This document shows, piece after piece, positions 36,001 to 43,365 of a stretch of DNA of 64,000 nucleotides. The translations under genes and the position numbers were made by a program. A model generated the notes under the pieces. That model did not search any database. It was not told the DNA's origin and saw only the letters and a list, made by a program, of their open reading frames with translations. Numbering within the stretch: position 1 is the stretch's first letter; each line of letters opens with the position of its first letter. This stretch comes from JADJSS01 sp964490845 (GTDB taxonomy: Bacteria; Bacteroidota; Bacteroidia; Chitinophagales; JADIYW01). Location: assembly GCA_964490845.1 (NCBI GenBank), contig CAZBED010000001.1, forward strand, positions 496,001 to 560,000, read 5' to 3'.

Positions 36001-36260
36001 TCGTGGTAATAGAATGGCAGGAGTTTATTATAGTCGTATTTTCGCTGAAACTGATAATTGAAAACCAACTCTTTGTACAATTCATTGGCATTGAAATAAT
36101 AATTGTTGCGTGTGGTCAAATCACCCCATGCCCGTTTTATAATATTGGGTTTTTCGTATTGCGATTGTGTTTTCTTCTTTTTATCTGCAAACGACAGCCC
36201 TGTAAAAAAGCAAACACAACCTAAGAGAAGAAACAATTTTTTGACCGTATATAAACGCAT
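33078..36260 (-). CDS. PorW/SprE-like T9SS/gliding TPR protein
   Basis: A 1060-residue exported TPR protein resembling SprE/PorW, a T9SS component needed for secretion and gliding. After the signal peptide the N-terminal block WGDLTTRNNYYFNANELYKE, the segment around LLPFYYHDD and SRWRDNAYLLLGKSQFLRK match the family pattern. A charged coiled coil with long Lys/Glu/Gln runs (about 170-250) is inserted, followed by TPR units (YADAKSMISYGKSLRKL; YYEYILAQLYEKNDQPADA; SYLRLGEIYYDKEDYAQAA). No lipobox cysteine stands at the signal end (FTGLSFADKKKK), unlike some relatives. It overlaps the PBP1A start by one base. The assignment is by pattern; a generic TPR protein is the alternative. Two T9SS cargo proteins lie in the same window. 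Confidence 0.7.
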   Translation of the reverse strand: MRLYTVKKLFLLLGCVCFFTGLSFADKKKKTQSQYEKPNIIKRAWGDLTTRNNYYFNANELYKELVFNYQFQRKYDYNKLLPFYYHDDADFSQYTTELETVAKKTGIVLQLHDYSRWRDNAYLLLGKSQFLRKQYDTSLVTFQYIVTTMKPGKMNYKLEFSNKDRLKYIRQRQKELAKQAGEKKKIIEFQYKKQQEEAKQKAEDAREKQQAAIDKKRKEIEEIIKAKKKIIELQKKGKKIPADLIAKAKGKSAAMDSSVVKLNPTVKKTEKPNFDSKLPYVMMGDQYVKNPYYVDSTAKRENQKPLDALTAKQEAKFDKLTFWEKIKHKPSRPEAIVWMSKNLIELGNYADAKSMISYGKSLRKLTNKQRREFYLIDAYYNIRRNDFSPAIEELENAMLYFKKKKEKAYYEYILAQLYEKNDQPADAVDYFVKAGKYTKTEELNLFAQIQLAKLYGHHPDLADQDIVKMLTKLIRFGKNKDHADEVLYTIANYYYFNKDTANTIAYLQKSISKSVVNREQKGKSYLRLGEIYYDKEDYAQAAVYYDSAIVYLPATMEGYDAIVSRKSTLAELAQNTKIIMVEDSLQRLGKMNPKDLDKFLAAVKAKQEKEEKKKSRFSSESADNGSSAPAAFVPEDAISNGLWYFYNPESKSKGYNDFIRLWGDRKLEDNWRRSNKSLFFDDLQAINNNTDTVATATAEKGKEKGKVVAAAVSDSLAIPKSPEDFIRSDAKIANALFGNGEIFKNKLNNLPKSKQAFDELTRRFPNSEYDAKAHYYQYLIYLDKNLQGLAEKEKQYILQNYPLSDVAEVLKNQGKKPTEDAEGETSARLYASTYQLFLDGDYNQVIKNKFIAKTKYPSSFEIPQFEFLEAVSYGKTKQYDAYKRSLSDIITKYKEGDIRQKAQEYLIAYIQFESHINDTTAAPVVRTDTVPLPKDTISEKFIYDTTNIFVLLQLKEKYVNVQAVVAKVNKFNKTKFDNFKIKVNPFFMDGFTLLQMKKFDGISDAKNYYDALQINAPSIVGDNDLNKVDYFIIAPANFRLIKNQIDLDRYSRYYIENYLK

Positions 36261-36342
36261 GCTCGTTTTAATTCCTTAATTTTAACGCAATTTCTTAAAT
36301 TTATTTTACTTATTCGAGTGAAATTGATTTAATTCATTCACA

Positions 36343-37209
36343 ATGTCGTTAAAAAAACCGGATTGGAGCAAGTGGCGTGAAAAGCTGAAGGACGTGTATC
36401 GCTTCCAGATTGTAGATGAAAAACACTATGATGTCAAACTGGTATTAGAACTTAACCGCCTGAATGTGATAGTAGTAGGTGGATTACTCCTCGCATTTTT
36501 CACCTTTATCAACTTTCTGTTCATTTCATTTACCCCACTCAAACAATATGTTCCCGGTTACGGTACCTCATCCGGCAGAAGCGAGGTAATCAACATGAAT
36601 ATCAAGACGCAGGAACTGGAACGCAAGTTGAATGCTCATCAGAAATACGTTCAAAACCTGCAAAACATCCTTAATGACAAGGTCGTGGTCGATGCCGTCA
36701 CCACTCCGTCAAAAAAGTCGAAAGTGGATAGCGGCATATTGAGTATAAAAACAACTGACGAGGCCGAGTTTGTAAAAAAGATGGAAAAGGGGCTGCAAAA
36801 TGCCGAGTTAATGGAATCAGTCCGGGATACCAAAACGAGCATCTTTAGTAATCTTCAACTGCAAAAGCCGGTTTCGGGAAAAATAATCAGTTCCTTTGAC
36901 CCGAATACCTCTGCAGGAACTACTATGGAAGCCGGCGCTAATGAGGCGGTCAAAGCAATATTGTCGGGCAATGTCATTTTTACGGGAAGTTCCCCCACGG
37001 ATGGCATTTACATTGCAGTTCAGGCTGAAAACCAGCTGGTTTACATCTTAAAAAATAACCAACAAGTGTTAAAGAAAACAGGTAACTTTGTACAGATGGG
37101 CGAAACCATTGCGAATGCAGGTAAAATAAGTCCCTCCGGGAAATACGGCTCTGTTCTGGAACTCTGGTACAAAGGGCAGCCGATTGACCCCGCTAAATTC
37201 TTAAAATAA
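36343..37209 (+). CDS. Membrane-anchored degenerate LytM/M23-like protein
   Basis: A 288-residue inner-membrane protein with one transmembrane segment (about 45-67), a periplasmic coiled coil (about 85-165) and a C-terminal LytM-like domain (about 175-288): KPVSGKIISSFDP, AVKAILSGNVIFTG, QLVYILKNNQQVLKKTG, GETIANAGK and VLELWYKGQPIDPAKFL. The fold landmarks are there but the zinc-binding HxxxD and HxH histidines are absent: the HxH position reads LELWY. So I infer a non-enzymatic LytM protein, like EnvC-type activators or bactofilin partners. The bactofilin gene follows after 6 bases, a known pairing of M23 proteins and bactofilins in cell-shape control. Divergent from the sprE-like gene. Confidence 0.75.
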   Translation: MSLKKPDWSKWREKLKDVYRFQIVDEKHYDVKLVLELNRLNVIVVGGLLLAFFTFINFLFISFTPLKQYVPGYGTSSGRSEVINMNIKTQELERKLNAHQKYVQNLQNILNDKVVVDAVTTPSKKSKVDSGILSIKTTDEAEFVKKMEKGLQNAELMESVRDTKTSIFSNLQLQKPVSGKIISSFDPNTSAGTTMEAGANEAVKAILSGNVIFTGSSPTDGIYIAVQAENQLVYILKNNQQVLKKTGNFVQMGETIANAGKISPSGKYGSVLELWYKGQPIDPAKFLK

Positions 37210-37215
37210 AATTGT

Positions 37216-37638
37216 ATGTTTTCAAGAGGTACTACAAAAAACGGAGAAACAATGGTGGCCAACAGGATTAACGAAGGCACAATTATTTCAGGAGATATAT
37301 CTGCACAAACCGATATCCGGCTGGACGGAACCATTATGGGCAATATCCTCTGCTCATCGAAAGTAGTGATAGGCAGCAATGCGCATATCACGGGACACAT
37401 CACCTGCAACGACCTGACCATCGAAGGACGTGTGGACGGCAACCTGGAGGTAAACGGCACGCTTTTCTTCCGTTCAGAGTCCGTTTTTGACGGTGATGTT
37501 AAATACAAAAAACTGATTGTTGAAGAGGGCGCCAACATTACCGGCTCACTGGTGAATACCAATGCCGTAACCAAGCCAATTCAGCAAACCTCACACCATG
37601 GAGAAACCAACACCCCCTACCAACAAACAGCAGGCTAA
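37216..37638 (+). CDS. Bactofilin
   Basis: A 140-residue bactofilin (DUF583), a right-handed beta-helix protein that polymerises into membrane-associated filaments. The core has the repeated strand pattern with glycine turns: INEGTIISGDISAQTDIRLD, GTIMGNI, SKVVIGSNAHITGHI, LTIEGRVDGNLEV, ESVFDGDVKYKKLIVEEGANITG. Short disordered tails flank it. Cytoplasmic. It lies 6 bases after the LytM-like gene, and its last 41 bases overlap the start of the atpZ-like gene in another frame. Context suggests a scaffold that positions the LytM-like protein and cell wall synthesis. Confidence 0.92.
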   Translation: MFSRGTTKNGETMVANRINEGTIISGDISAQTDIRLDGTIMGNILCSSKVVIGSNAHITGHITCNDLTIEGRVDGNLEVNGTLFFRSESVFDGDVKYKKLIVEEGANITGSLVNTNAVTKPIQQTSHHGETNTPYQQTAG

Positions 37639-37819
37639 AAACTGGGTGGTATATTCCGGGATGGCCTTCGAAATGTTCGCCATCATCGGAGTGTTTACGG
37701 GTATCGGTTTTTTTCTGGATAAACAATTTCACACCCAGCCGATTTTGATTCTCCTGTTTTTATTCATCGGATTAGCCGCCGCATTCTATCGCATTTATAA
37801 ACAATTCAGCTCTCCATGA
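37598..37819 (+). CDS. AtpZ-like small membrane protein
   Basis: A 73-residue protein with two transmembrane segments (about 19-39 and 46-66), matching AtpZ-type proteins: NWVVYSGMAFEMFAIIGVF and GIGFFLDKQF resemble the conserved GxGxxLD turn. AtpZ precedes the F1Fo ATP synthase genes in many bacteria and is thought to act with AtpI in ion supply or c-ring assembly. The ATG at 37598 is inside the bactofilin frame, an overlap of 41 bases; no later start keeps the first helix. It overlaps the next gene by four bases. No atpB, E, F, H, A or G is found downstream in the window. Confidence 0.75.
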   Translation: MEKPTPPTNKQQAKNWVVYSGMAFEMFAIIGVFTGIGFFLDKQFHTQPILILLFLFIGLAAAFYRIYKQFSSP

Positions 37820-38160
37820 AGTGGTTGTATTCCTTGGTGATTGTCACAGGTTTATTTATTCTTGCCGGTTTTTTTATCCCTGATGATTTACGAACAGGCT
37901 ATTACTGGATGTCTATGGGGATGGCAGCAGTTTCTTTCCTGTTTTATATTATGATGGTTCAATCACGGCAAAAACAACATGCTGCAAAGGCCGGCGCCAA
38001 TCTGGCAGCCATTACGCTGAAGTTTATTGTTTCCATGCTGGTCGTGATTGTATATATTGTCTTGTTTGGCTCCGAAAACAAAATAGACTTTGTGTTTTTT
38101 ATCATCAGTTATTGTATTTATTCCATCGTCAGTTATACAGGTGCTTATTATTATAAATAA
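37816..38160 (+). CDS. AtpI-like small membrane protein
   Basis: A 114-residue protein with four hydrophobic segments and no soluble domain. The order (after atpZ, four-base ATGA overlap), size and segment layout fit the AtpI-like protein that follows atpZ in ATP synthase operons of Bacteroidetes, but I see no diagnostic motif. Coupled translation with atpZ makes a joint membrane role likely. The operon ends here: the next gene has its own consensus promoter 53 bases downstream, instead of the expected atpB. Confidence 0.5.
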   Translation: MKWLYSLVIVTGLFILAGFFIPDDLRTGYYWMSMGMAAVSFLFYIMMVQSRQKQHAAKAGANLAAITLKFIVSMLVVIVYIVLFGSENKIDFVFFIISYCIYSIVSYTGAYYYK

Positions 38161-38212
38161 CAGAAGAACCCGCTAATTTTATATTTGAATAACCTGCGCT
38201 TAACGTGCCTGC

Positions 38213-38244
38213 TTTGATATTATCCGTTTTTTTAGCTAAGTTTG
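38213..38244 (+). promoter_or_regulatory. Promoter of the TonB-like protein gene
   Basis: TTTG at 38213-38216, 20 bases, TAAGTTTG at 38237-38244: full consensus. The predicted transcript start is only about 11 bases before the GTG start codon at 38262, which supports that start. Confidence 0.82.
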
Positions 38245-38261
38245 ATTAAATACAAAAAAGA

Positions 38262-38807
38262 GTGAAGACTAAATTTTTCATCTTTCCGGCTGGATTAATG
38301 TTGTTGTTGTCGGTATATGGATTTAAACCTCCTAAAAATACCTATCCCAAAAACGACATCCTGTATTCCAAATATGGTGGTGACGCAGATAAAATGCTGA
38401 GAGAAGAAAGAAAATTAGATTCGCTGGCGCATCCCTACCTTTATCAGACCTCCAAAAAAGAAACAATAGAAACAAGTTCCGGCATTGATGATGAATCTGT
38501 GATTTTAGAGAAAGTTGAAATAATGCCTCAGTTTCAGGATGGAGAAAAGGGATTGAAAGAATACATTACTTCCGGCACCGCCTTCATTCCGGACACTTTG
38601 GTTGGCAAAAAGGCCACTGTTACTGTTAAATTTTATATCAATACATTGGGCGATGCCAAAAACCCTAAGATTATCAAAAGCACCGATCCTTCCTTTGATT
38701 TGCAAACCATTATGCTGATAGACGGGATGCCTAAGTGGACACCGGCAAAACAAAATGGGAAAGAAGTAAACTGTTATATCACGTTACCTATAAAATATGG
38801 AGAATAA
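38262..38807 (+). CDS. Exported TonB C-terminal-like domain protein
   Basis: A 181-residue protein with a signal peptide (MKTKFFIFPAGLMLLLSVYG, GTG start) and a C-terminal domain from about residue 85 similar to TonB/energy-transducer C-terminal domains: KKATVTVKFYINTLGDAKNP, KIIKSTDPSFDLQTIMLIDG, MPKWTPAKQNGKEVNCYITLPIKY. The pattern of a conserved W-x-P-A followed by a final strand is typical of TonB-like domains attached to other Bacteroidetes proteins. It lacks the proline-rich periplasmic span and a retained membrane anchor, so it is not a classical TonB. Its last 11 bases overlap the next gene. Function unknown. Confidence 0.7.
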   Translation: MKTKFFIFPAGLMLLLSVYGFKPPKNTYPKNDILYSKYGGDADKMLREERKLDSLAHPYLYQTSKKETIETSSGIDDESVILEKVEIMPQFQDGEKGLKEYITSGTAFIPDTLVGKKATVTVKFYINTLGDAKNPKIIKSTDPSFDLQTIMLIDGMPKWTPAKQNGKEVNCYITLPIKYGE

Positions 38808-39588
38808 AAAGTACCTCGCCGGAACAATAATCACATTGGCTATCCTTATCCTGCTTACGTCCATCAGCTATGCCGCATCCAAAAAGCCATTAACCGTTAT
38901 CCTTATCGGTAAGATGAATAACAAGTACGAGATTCACATGAAACTGACCATTGATGCCTCAAAGGTACAAGGATTGTACTATTATACCAGCAGCTTCAAA
39001 CCGATTGGCCTGGAAGGAACAAGAAACGGAAATATCATTACTCTAAATGAGAAGGTTAATGACTCCACCACCGGAACATTTAAAGGCAAACTGCTGAATA
39101 ATCTTTACAAAGGAGAATGGAGTAATGCCGGCGGGAAAGAATTATCGTTCAGCCTTATCAATAAAGAATGGATAGCAGAAGATGCGGACAATATTTCCGG
39201 AACTTACACTCTTGGCATGAGCAAAGAAGAAGTTAAGGAAGCTGCCATTCCCAAAGGAGAAAGAGGCTATGGCGGCAAAGCCACTGTCATGCTTTTCTCC
39301 AATAAAAAAATTGGATTCTGTATCAGCTATACGAATGGTTATCCTGGATATCATATCGGCGAGATTCAGGGTACAGCTTCTCCCGGGGCTGACGGCGTAT
39401 ATACCTTCAGCGACTCATTGAATACGGGGGACAAGCCATGTCAACTATCATTTACCTTTAAAAATAAAAAACTGGAGCTACTTCAGTCTTCCGATGACAG
39501 CAGTTGCGGGTTTGGAGCATTCATCAATATCAGCGGTACCTACAAAAAAGAAGAGAAAGCGGTTAATCTGGAAAATTGTTTGTTTTAA
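38797..39588 (+). CDS. Exported protein of unknown function
   Basis: A 263-residue exported protein I do not recognise. A signal peptide or membrane anchor covers residues 6-27 (LAGTIITLAILILLTSISYA). The rest is two similar beta-rich halves: IHMKLTIDASKVQGLYYYTS with GTFKGKLLNNLYKGEW, and later IGEIQGTASPGADGVYTFSD with LSFTFKNKKLELL, a pattern of a carbohydrate- or lipid-binding beta-sandwich rather than an enzyme. Three cysteines in the second half may pair. It overlaps the preceding TonB-like gene by 11 bases, so both are cotranscribed. Three bases separate it from the convergent lipoprotein gene. Confidence 0.6.
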   Translation: MENKKYLAGTIITLAILILLTSISYAASKKPLTVILIGKMNNKYEIHMKLTIDASKVQGLYYYTSSFKPIGLEGTRNGNIITLNEKVNDSTTGTFKGKLLNNLYKGEWSNAGGKELSFSLINKEWIAEDADNISGTYTLGMSKEEVKEAAIPKGERGYGGKATVMLFSNKKIGFCISYTNGYPGYHIGEIQGTASPGADGVYTFSDSLNTGDKPCQLSFTFKNKKLELLQSSDDSSCGFGAFINISGTYKKEEKAVNLENCLF

Positions 39589-39590
39589 TC

Positions 39591-40508
39591 TTAATCTACA
39601 AACGGAATCAACCCTCGTATTCCCATATCAACCACGGAATCTTCGACCCCTGTGTTCAGAATATTTAATGGCTGAAACAATCCATCTCCATTTTTGTCTT
39701 TCCACTCAAAACTTTTGTTTGTAGAAAGCGAAACCGTAATCACCACATCGCCTGTTTCTGAACCTGTGATGGTAAATCCGGAAGGAGACAGGAATCTGCC
39801 GGTCACTACACAAGAGCCGGGATTTATCGGTGAAGTATTAAAAATAGGATTAGGAACAGTAGTTGCGTTTTCCGGCGCCTGCCATTCTACCGGCGGCCTT
39901 GTAATTCCCAAAGGTAAATCACTTACTTCCACGGCACCATACCCTTGTTTTTTATTGGCATTTACCGTTACCGTCTGATCTTTCACCTTATAAGAAGTAA
40001 GGTATGTATTGAATCCTACAAAAGATGCTACACGACCCGTATACATACCATTTGCAATCGGATAGGTCAAATTCTCGTATTTTATTTTGATGTCATAATT
40101 CTGATATGCCAAAGAGACACGCAGCCATTTATATGAACCGGGCGTAACTTTACTTATTGGCACGGAGAAAAACACTTCATTGTTTCCGGCAAATGCCGCT
40201 TTGGAAAAATCGATTGCCAATGCCCCGCCGGTAGTTACCTCATTAGCCTTATAAAGAATAGTACCGGTGCCTAGCGGCGATAAACTGTCCGGCGCCAGTT
40301 CAATATAATGTGCACTCATGGTATGGAATACGGGTGACTGAGCCGCATGGCCGGCGGGCAAAGTGGTTACTGGATTTCCAAAGTTATTTAATCGTGTCTG
40401 AGTGGAATCAAATTTGAATTTGAAAATCAGTTTAGGGCCTGAATCCTCTGTTTTTTTACAGGAAATCAAAAAACCGGCAGCAACCAAACACAGAAATACC
40501 TTTTTCAT
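39591..40508 (-). CDS. Lipoprotein of unknown function
   Basis: A 305-residue lipoprotein: MKKVFLCLVAAGFLISCKK has a good lipobox (LISC), so Cys17 is the lipidation site. The remainder is beta-rich with many Thr, Ser and Gly, containing GTGTILYKANEVTTGGALAI and a block around NKSFEWKDKNGDGLFQPL that looks like a calcium-binding loop (DKNGDG). The end states a short strand VDMGIRGLIPFVD. I do not recognise a family. It has its own consensus promoter at 40525-40555 that begins inside the end of tatD. Confidence 0.62.
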   Translation of the reverse strand: MKKVFLCLVAAGFLISCKKTEDSGPKLIFKFKFDSTQTRLNNFGNPVTTLPAGHAAQSPVFHTMSAHYIELAPDSLSPLGTGTILYKANEVTTGGALAIDFSKAAFAGNNEVFFSVPISKVTPGSYKWLRVSLAYQNYDIKIKYENLTYPIANGMYTGRVASFVGFNTYLTSYKVKDQTVTVNANKKQGYGAVEVSDLPLGITRPPVEWQAPENATTVPNPIFNTSPINPGSCVVTGRFLSPSGFTITGSETGDVVITVSLSTNKSFEWKDKNGDGLFQPLNILNTGVEDSVVDMGIRGLIPFVD

Positions 40509-40524
40509 AGATTTTATTTAAATT

Positions 40525-40555
40525 CAAAGTTAGGTTATTCAAATCATATGCCAAA
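40525..40555 (-). promoter_or_regulatory. Promoter of the lipoprotein gene
   Basis: On the minus strand: TTTG (40555-40552), 19 bases, TAACTTTG (40532-40525), full consensus. The -7 element ends 16 bases before the start codon at 40508. The upstream part overlaps the last codons of tatD, so the lipoprotein can be expressed independently of it. Confidence 0.8.
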
Positions 40556-41314
40556 CAAATCAGCGGCATTTCTGGTGGTAATGGCAGCTATTTCGTCCAG
40601 ACCTTTCTCATACACCGAACACAATGTTTCCGCCACTATTTTTGTGTAGGCGCTTTCGTTTCGTTTACCTCTGTATGGTACGGGCGGCAGATAGGGCGCA
40701 TCGGTTTCCAGGACTATTCTATCCGGAGAGACCGACTTTAATGTGTCCCGCAAATGTGTATTCTTATAGGTGACCACACCACCTATCCCCAGATAAAAAC
40801 CGAGTTTCAGGATTTCTGCAGCTTCCTCCGGACTGCCGGTAAAACAATGAAATACCCCTGGTGGATTGATCTTTCTTTTCTTCAAAATATCCAGTAACAC
40901 ATAAGTGGAATCTCTGGAATGAATCGCCACCGGCAGTTTTTTTTCTATGGCCCAGTCGCATTGCAATTCAAAGGCTTCTTTTTGTATTTCCAAAGTGGTT
41001 TTATCCCAGTACAAATCGATTCCAATTTCTCCTACCGCCACAAAATCATTACGAACGGACAAATAGCGCCGGACAGTCTCCAGTTCCTGCCGATAGGATT
41101 CCGGCTTAACATAACACGGATGTAATCCTATCATAGGAAAAACAACATTCGGGAATAAGTGTACCAATTCCATCATGCCATCAATGGTACCCGAGTCTAC
41201 ATTCGGAATAATCATTTTAGTTACGCCATTATCTAAAGCCCGTTGTATCATCTCCGTCCTGTCGGCATGAAATTGTTCTTCATAAAGATGCGTATGTGTA
41301 TCAATGAGTGTCAT
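40544..41314 (-). CDS. tatD: TatD-family metal-dependent deoxyribonuclease
   Basis: A 256-residue TatD-type amidohydrolase-fold nuclease. Metal ligands are in place: DTHTHLYEEQF near the start (His7, His9), GEIGIDLYWDK with Glu, PVAIHSRDS, GVFHCFTGSPEEA and ETDAPYLPP near 205 with Asp. TatD proteins have 3'-5' exonuclease activity linked to DNA repair and fragmentation; cytoplasmic. It follows the polysaccharide deacetylase gene by three bases on the same strand, which suggests one transcript although the functions look unrelated. Confidence 0.93.
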   Translation of the reverse strand: MTLIDTHTHLYEEQFHADRTEMIQRALDNGVTKMIIPNVDSGTIDGMMELVHLFPNVVFPMIGLHPCYVKPESYRQELETVRRYLSVRNDFVAVGEIGIDLYWDKTTLEIQKEAFELQCDWAIEKKLPVAIHSRDSTYVLLDILKKRKINPPGVFHCFTGSPEEAAEILKLGFYLGIGGVVTYKNTHLRDTLKSVSPDRIVLETDAPYLPPVPYRGKRNESAYTKIVAETLCSVYEKGLDEIAAITTRNAADLFGI

Positions 41315-41317
41315 GTG

Positions 41318-41923
41318 TCAGATATCGATTTTTTGAAAATTGAATTTGGTATTCATCTTTAAAAATGCAGGCAGGCTATACTCCAGATGTTTGCTGCTTT
41401 TATCATTTTCATGTAGTACAATGATATCGCCGCTTTGAGCTTTCTGTAAATTTCGGAGGCATTGCGAAGAAGTGATGGTTTCATCAAAATCGCCAGGCAT
41501 CAGCGACCAGTTTATCACCTTATAATCCGCTGAAATCCTCGAAAGCTGAGATGGTGTTAATCTGCCGTACGGCGGGCGAAACAAGTTACTTTTTATTAGC
41601 TGTCCGGCCTGATTGATATCGTTGCAATAATCATCCGCTTTTGTCTTCCATCCGTTTATATGCGCATTGGAATGGTTACCAATACTGTGCCCGTCCTCCA
41701 GAATTTGCCGCATCAACTCCGGGTATTTTGCCGCATTTTCCCCCAAACAAAAAAAGGTGGCTTTCGCCCGGTGCTGCTTCAGGAGCGCCAGTAACCAGGG
41801 GGTTATTTCAGGATGTGGCCCGTCGTCAAATGTCAGGTAAACTGTATTCGATGCATCAGGAAATTTCCAGATAATATTACTGAACAGCTTTTGAATAATA
41901 TATGGCGTTCGTACAAAATACAT
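41318..41923 (-). CDS. Polysaccharide deacetylase (NodB-type)
   Basis: A 201-residue carbohydrate esterase family 4 protein that removes N-acetyl groups from polysaccharides such as peptidoglycan or chitin. The catalytic motifs are there: VYLTFDDGPHPEITP with the base and metal aspartates, IGNHSNAHING with the two metal histidines, and LFRPPYGRLTPSQL. The last motif HEND near 180 supplies the catalytic histidine. The frame is open to an upstream TTG (41956), but the ATG at 41923 gives the usual start. No clear signal peptide; the beginning MYFVRTPYIIQKLFSNIIW may be a membrane-associated helix. Three bases before tatD. Confidence 0.9.
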   Translation of the reverse strand: MYFVRTPYIIQKLFSNIIWKFPDASNTVYLTFDDGPHPEITPWLLALLKQHRAKATFFCLGENAAKYPELMRQILEDGHSIGNHSNAHINGWKTKADDYCNDINQAGQLIKSNLFRPPYGRLTPSQLSRISADYKVINWSLMPGDFDETITSSQCLRNLQKAQSGDIIVLHENDKSSKHLEYSLPAFLKMNTKFNFQKIDI

Positions 41924-42002
41924 TTGAATCCTTAAAATTACTAAAGTATTGGTCAATTATGCGAGTCCTTTCGTTTAAGTAAAAAATAATTCCTACATTA
42001 GG

Positions 42003-42019
42003 GTATCATTCCCTGATAC
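42003..42019. promoter_or_regulatory. Inverted repeat before the hydroxylase-like gene
   Basis: GTATCA, five bases, TGATAC, ending 9 bases before the ATG at 42029. It could be an operator or a small hairpin blocking the start. Single occurrence in the window; chance cannot be excluded. Confidence 0.35.
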
Positions 42020-42028
42020 AATAATTTT

Positions 42029-43255
42029 ATGATGCGCTCCATTAAAAAACGCTTACGTCGCTGGTGGGAAGCTGACTGGACTGATGCCGGACCATCCAAT
42101 CATTTTTATATACTCGTCATCATTATTGCGCTGGGATATACCTTCATGGAATTATTTCTCAAGATTGGCAATCCCGGGCTGCAACTTGGCATCAGTGAAT
42201 TCTTTCGTTTGCTTCGGGGGCAAATCTCCTACGAAGCACCGGCTGCCGTAAAACAAATATTTCCTTATGTGTGGGTGGTTTTGGTATTGAGTTGTTATAT
42301 TTTCCGGGTTTATTTTATTATCTCCTCCTACTTCATTTCCTTAAAAATGTTTGACCGACAAAAATTCCAGCGCGATTTTCTGGTATACATTATTTCCGTT
42401 GTTCTGGTGGTTACCGCCACTATATTGTTATTCCGGATTATAGGACTTATTTACTGGCTCAACGGCAATGAGTTCCATAACGGAGTAATGGTGATGGAAA
42501 ACTTGTCGGATCATTTTAACCGTTTCATTAACCATACTGTGCCCACACTGGTGGAATTGCCTTATCCCCTTGCCTTGCTTACTATTTTACTCGGGCTGAG
42601 CATAAGCTCACTTGGCGGCTATTTCATTCACTGGCTGACACATCAGTCCAGACTGCTCTGGCTGACCGTTCACCGCCCGCACCACATGCCTGAGATACTG
42701 CATCCGATAGGTATTCCTCTGGCGTTTAATTTTGATTTTGTCTTAATCATCCCCGGCTTACTGTTCAATGTAGTTTTTACCAAATTATTCTATTCAGGTT
42801 CACTGATACTGGAAACCACCTTAATTCTGATTTTTTACTACCATTTTGAAATCTTTAACCATCTTTCCACCCATTACCATATTGCTTACCACAACAAGCT
42901 GGTCCGTTTTTTTTCAGATCTCACCGGCAGCGGAATTTATCATTATGTACACCATACTTCTGAAGTGGGTAAAGAAACCGTCAATTTAGGCGGTGGTATT
43001 TATTTATTATGGGACAGAATTTTCGGAACGTTTGAAATGCCCAAGTCTACTCCTCCGCATACGGGCCTGAGCGGCAATCCTAAAACACGGATGAATCCCT
43101 TCCGGGTTACCTTCAGCGGCTTTGCTCAGATCTGGTATGAATTGAAGCACAATCATAGCTGGAAAACACGCTGGCTTATACTATTCGGCAATGTCTTTTA
43201 CAAACCTCCTGTTACCAAGGAATACCTGATCCTAGGCTATCCAGATCAGCAATAA
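42029..43255 (+). CDS. Fatty acid hydroxylase superfamily (sterol desaturase-like) membrane protein
   Basis: A 408-residue integral membrane di-iron protein of the fatty acid hydroxylase/sterol desaturase superfamily. The histidine boxes for the diiron site are FIHWLTHQSRLLW, VHRPHH, HFEIFNHLSTHYHIAYH and YHYVHHTSE. About seven hydrophobic segments are present, with an N-terminal extension of about 180 residues before the first box. These proteins hydroxylate or desaturate lipids, sphingolipid-like bases or carotenoids; the substrate here is unknown. It has two in-frame ATG codons at the start (MM). Monocistronic as far as I see, followed by gltX after 110 bases. Confidence 0.83.
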   Translation: MMRSIKKRLRRWWEADWTDAGPSNHFYILVIIIALGYTFMELFLKIGNPGLQLGISEFFRLLRGQISYEAPAAVKQIFPYVWVVLVLSCYIFRVYFIISSYFISLKMFDRQKFQRDFLVYIISVVLVVTATILLFRIIGLIYWLNGNEFHNGVMVMENLSDHFNRFINHTVPTLVELPYPLALLTILLGLSISSLGGYFIHWLTHQSRLLWLTVHRPHHMPEILHPIGIPLAFNFDFVLIIPGLLFNVVFTKLFYSGSLILETTLILIFYYHFEIFNHLSTHYHIAYHNKLVRFFSDLTGSGIYHYVHHTSEVGKETVNLGGGIYLLWDRIFGTFEMPKSTPPHTGLSGNPKTRMNPFRVTFSGFAQIWYELKHNHSWKTRWLILFGNVFYKPPVTKEYLILGYPDQQ

Positions 43256-43365
43256 GGGAGCAAAACATCATTATATATTAAACTAACGGATTTTATTTTC
43301 TTCATTATCTTAGTAACTTTACAGTCCGCTCCGAATTTGCCGTACAGCGCATTAAAAATAAATAA

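Noticed and set aside
36343..37209. Active M23 endopeptidase
   Set aside because: The histidines and aspartate that bind zinc are missing at the expected positions; described as a degenerate LytM protein instead.
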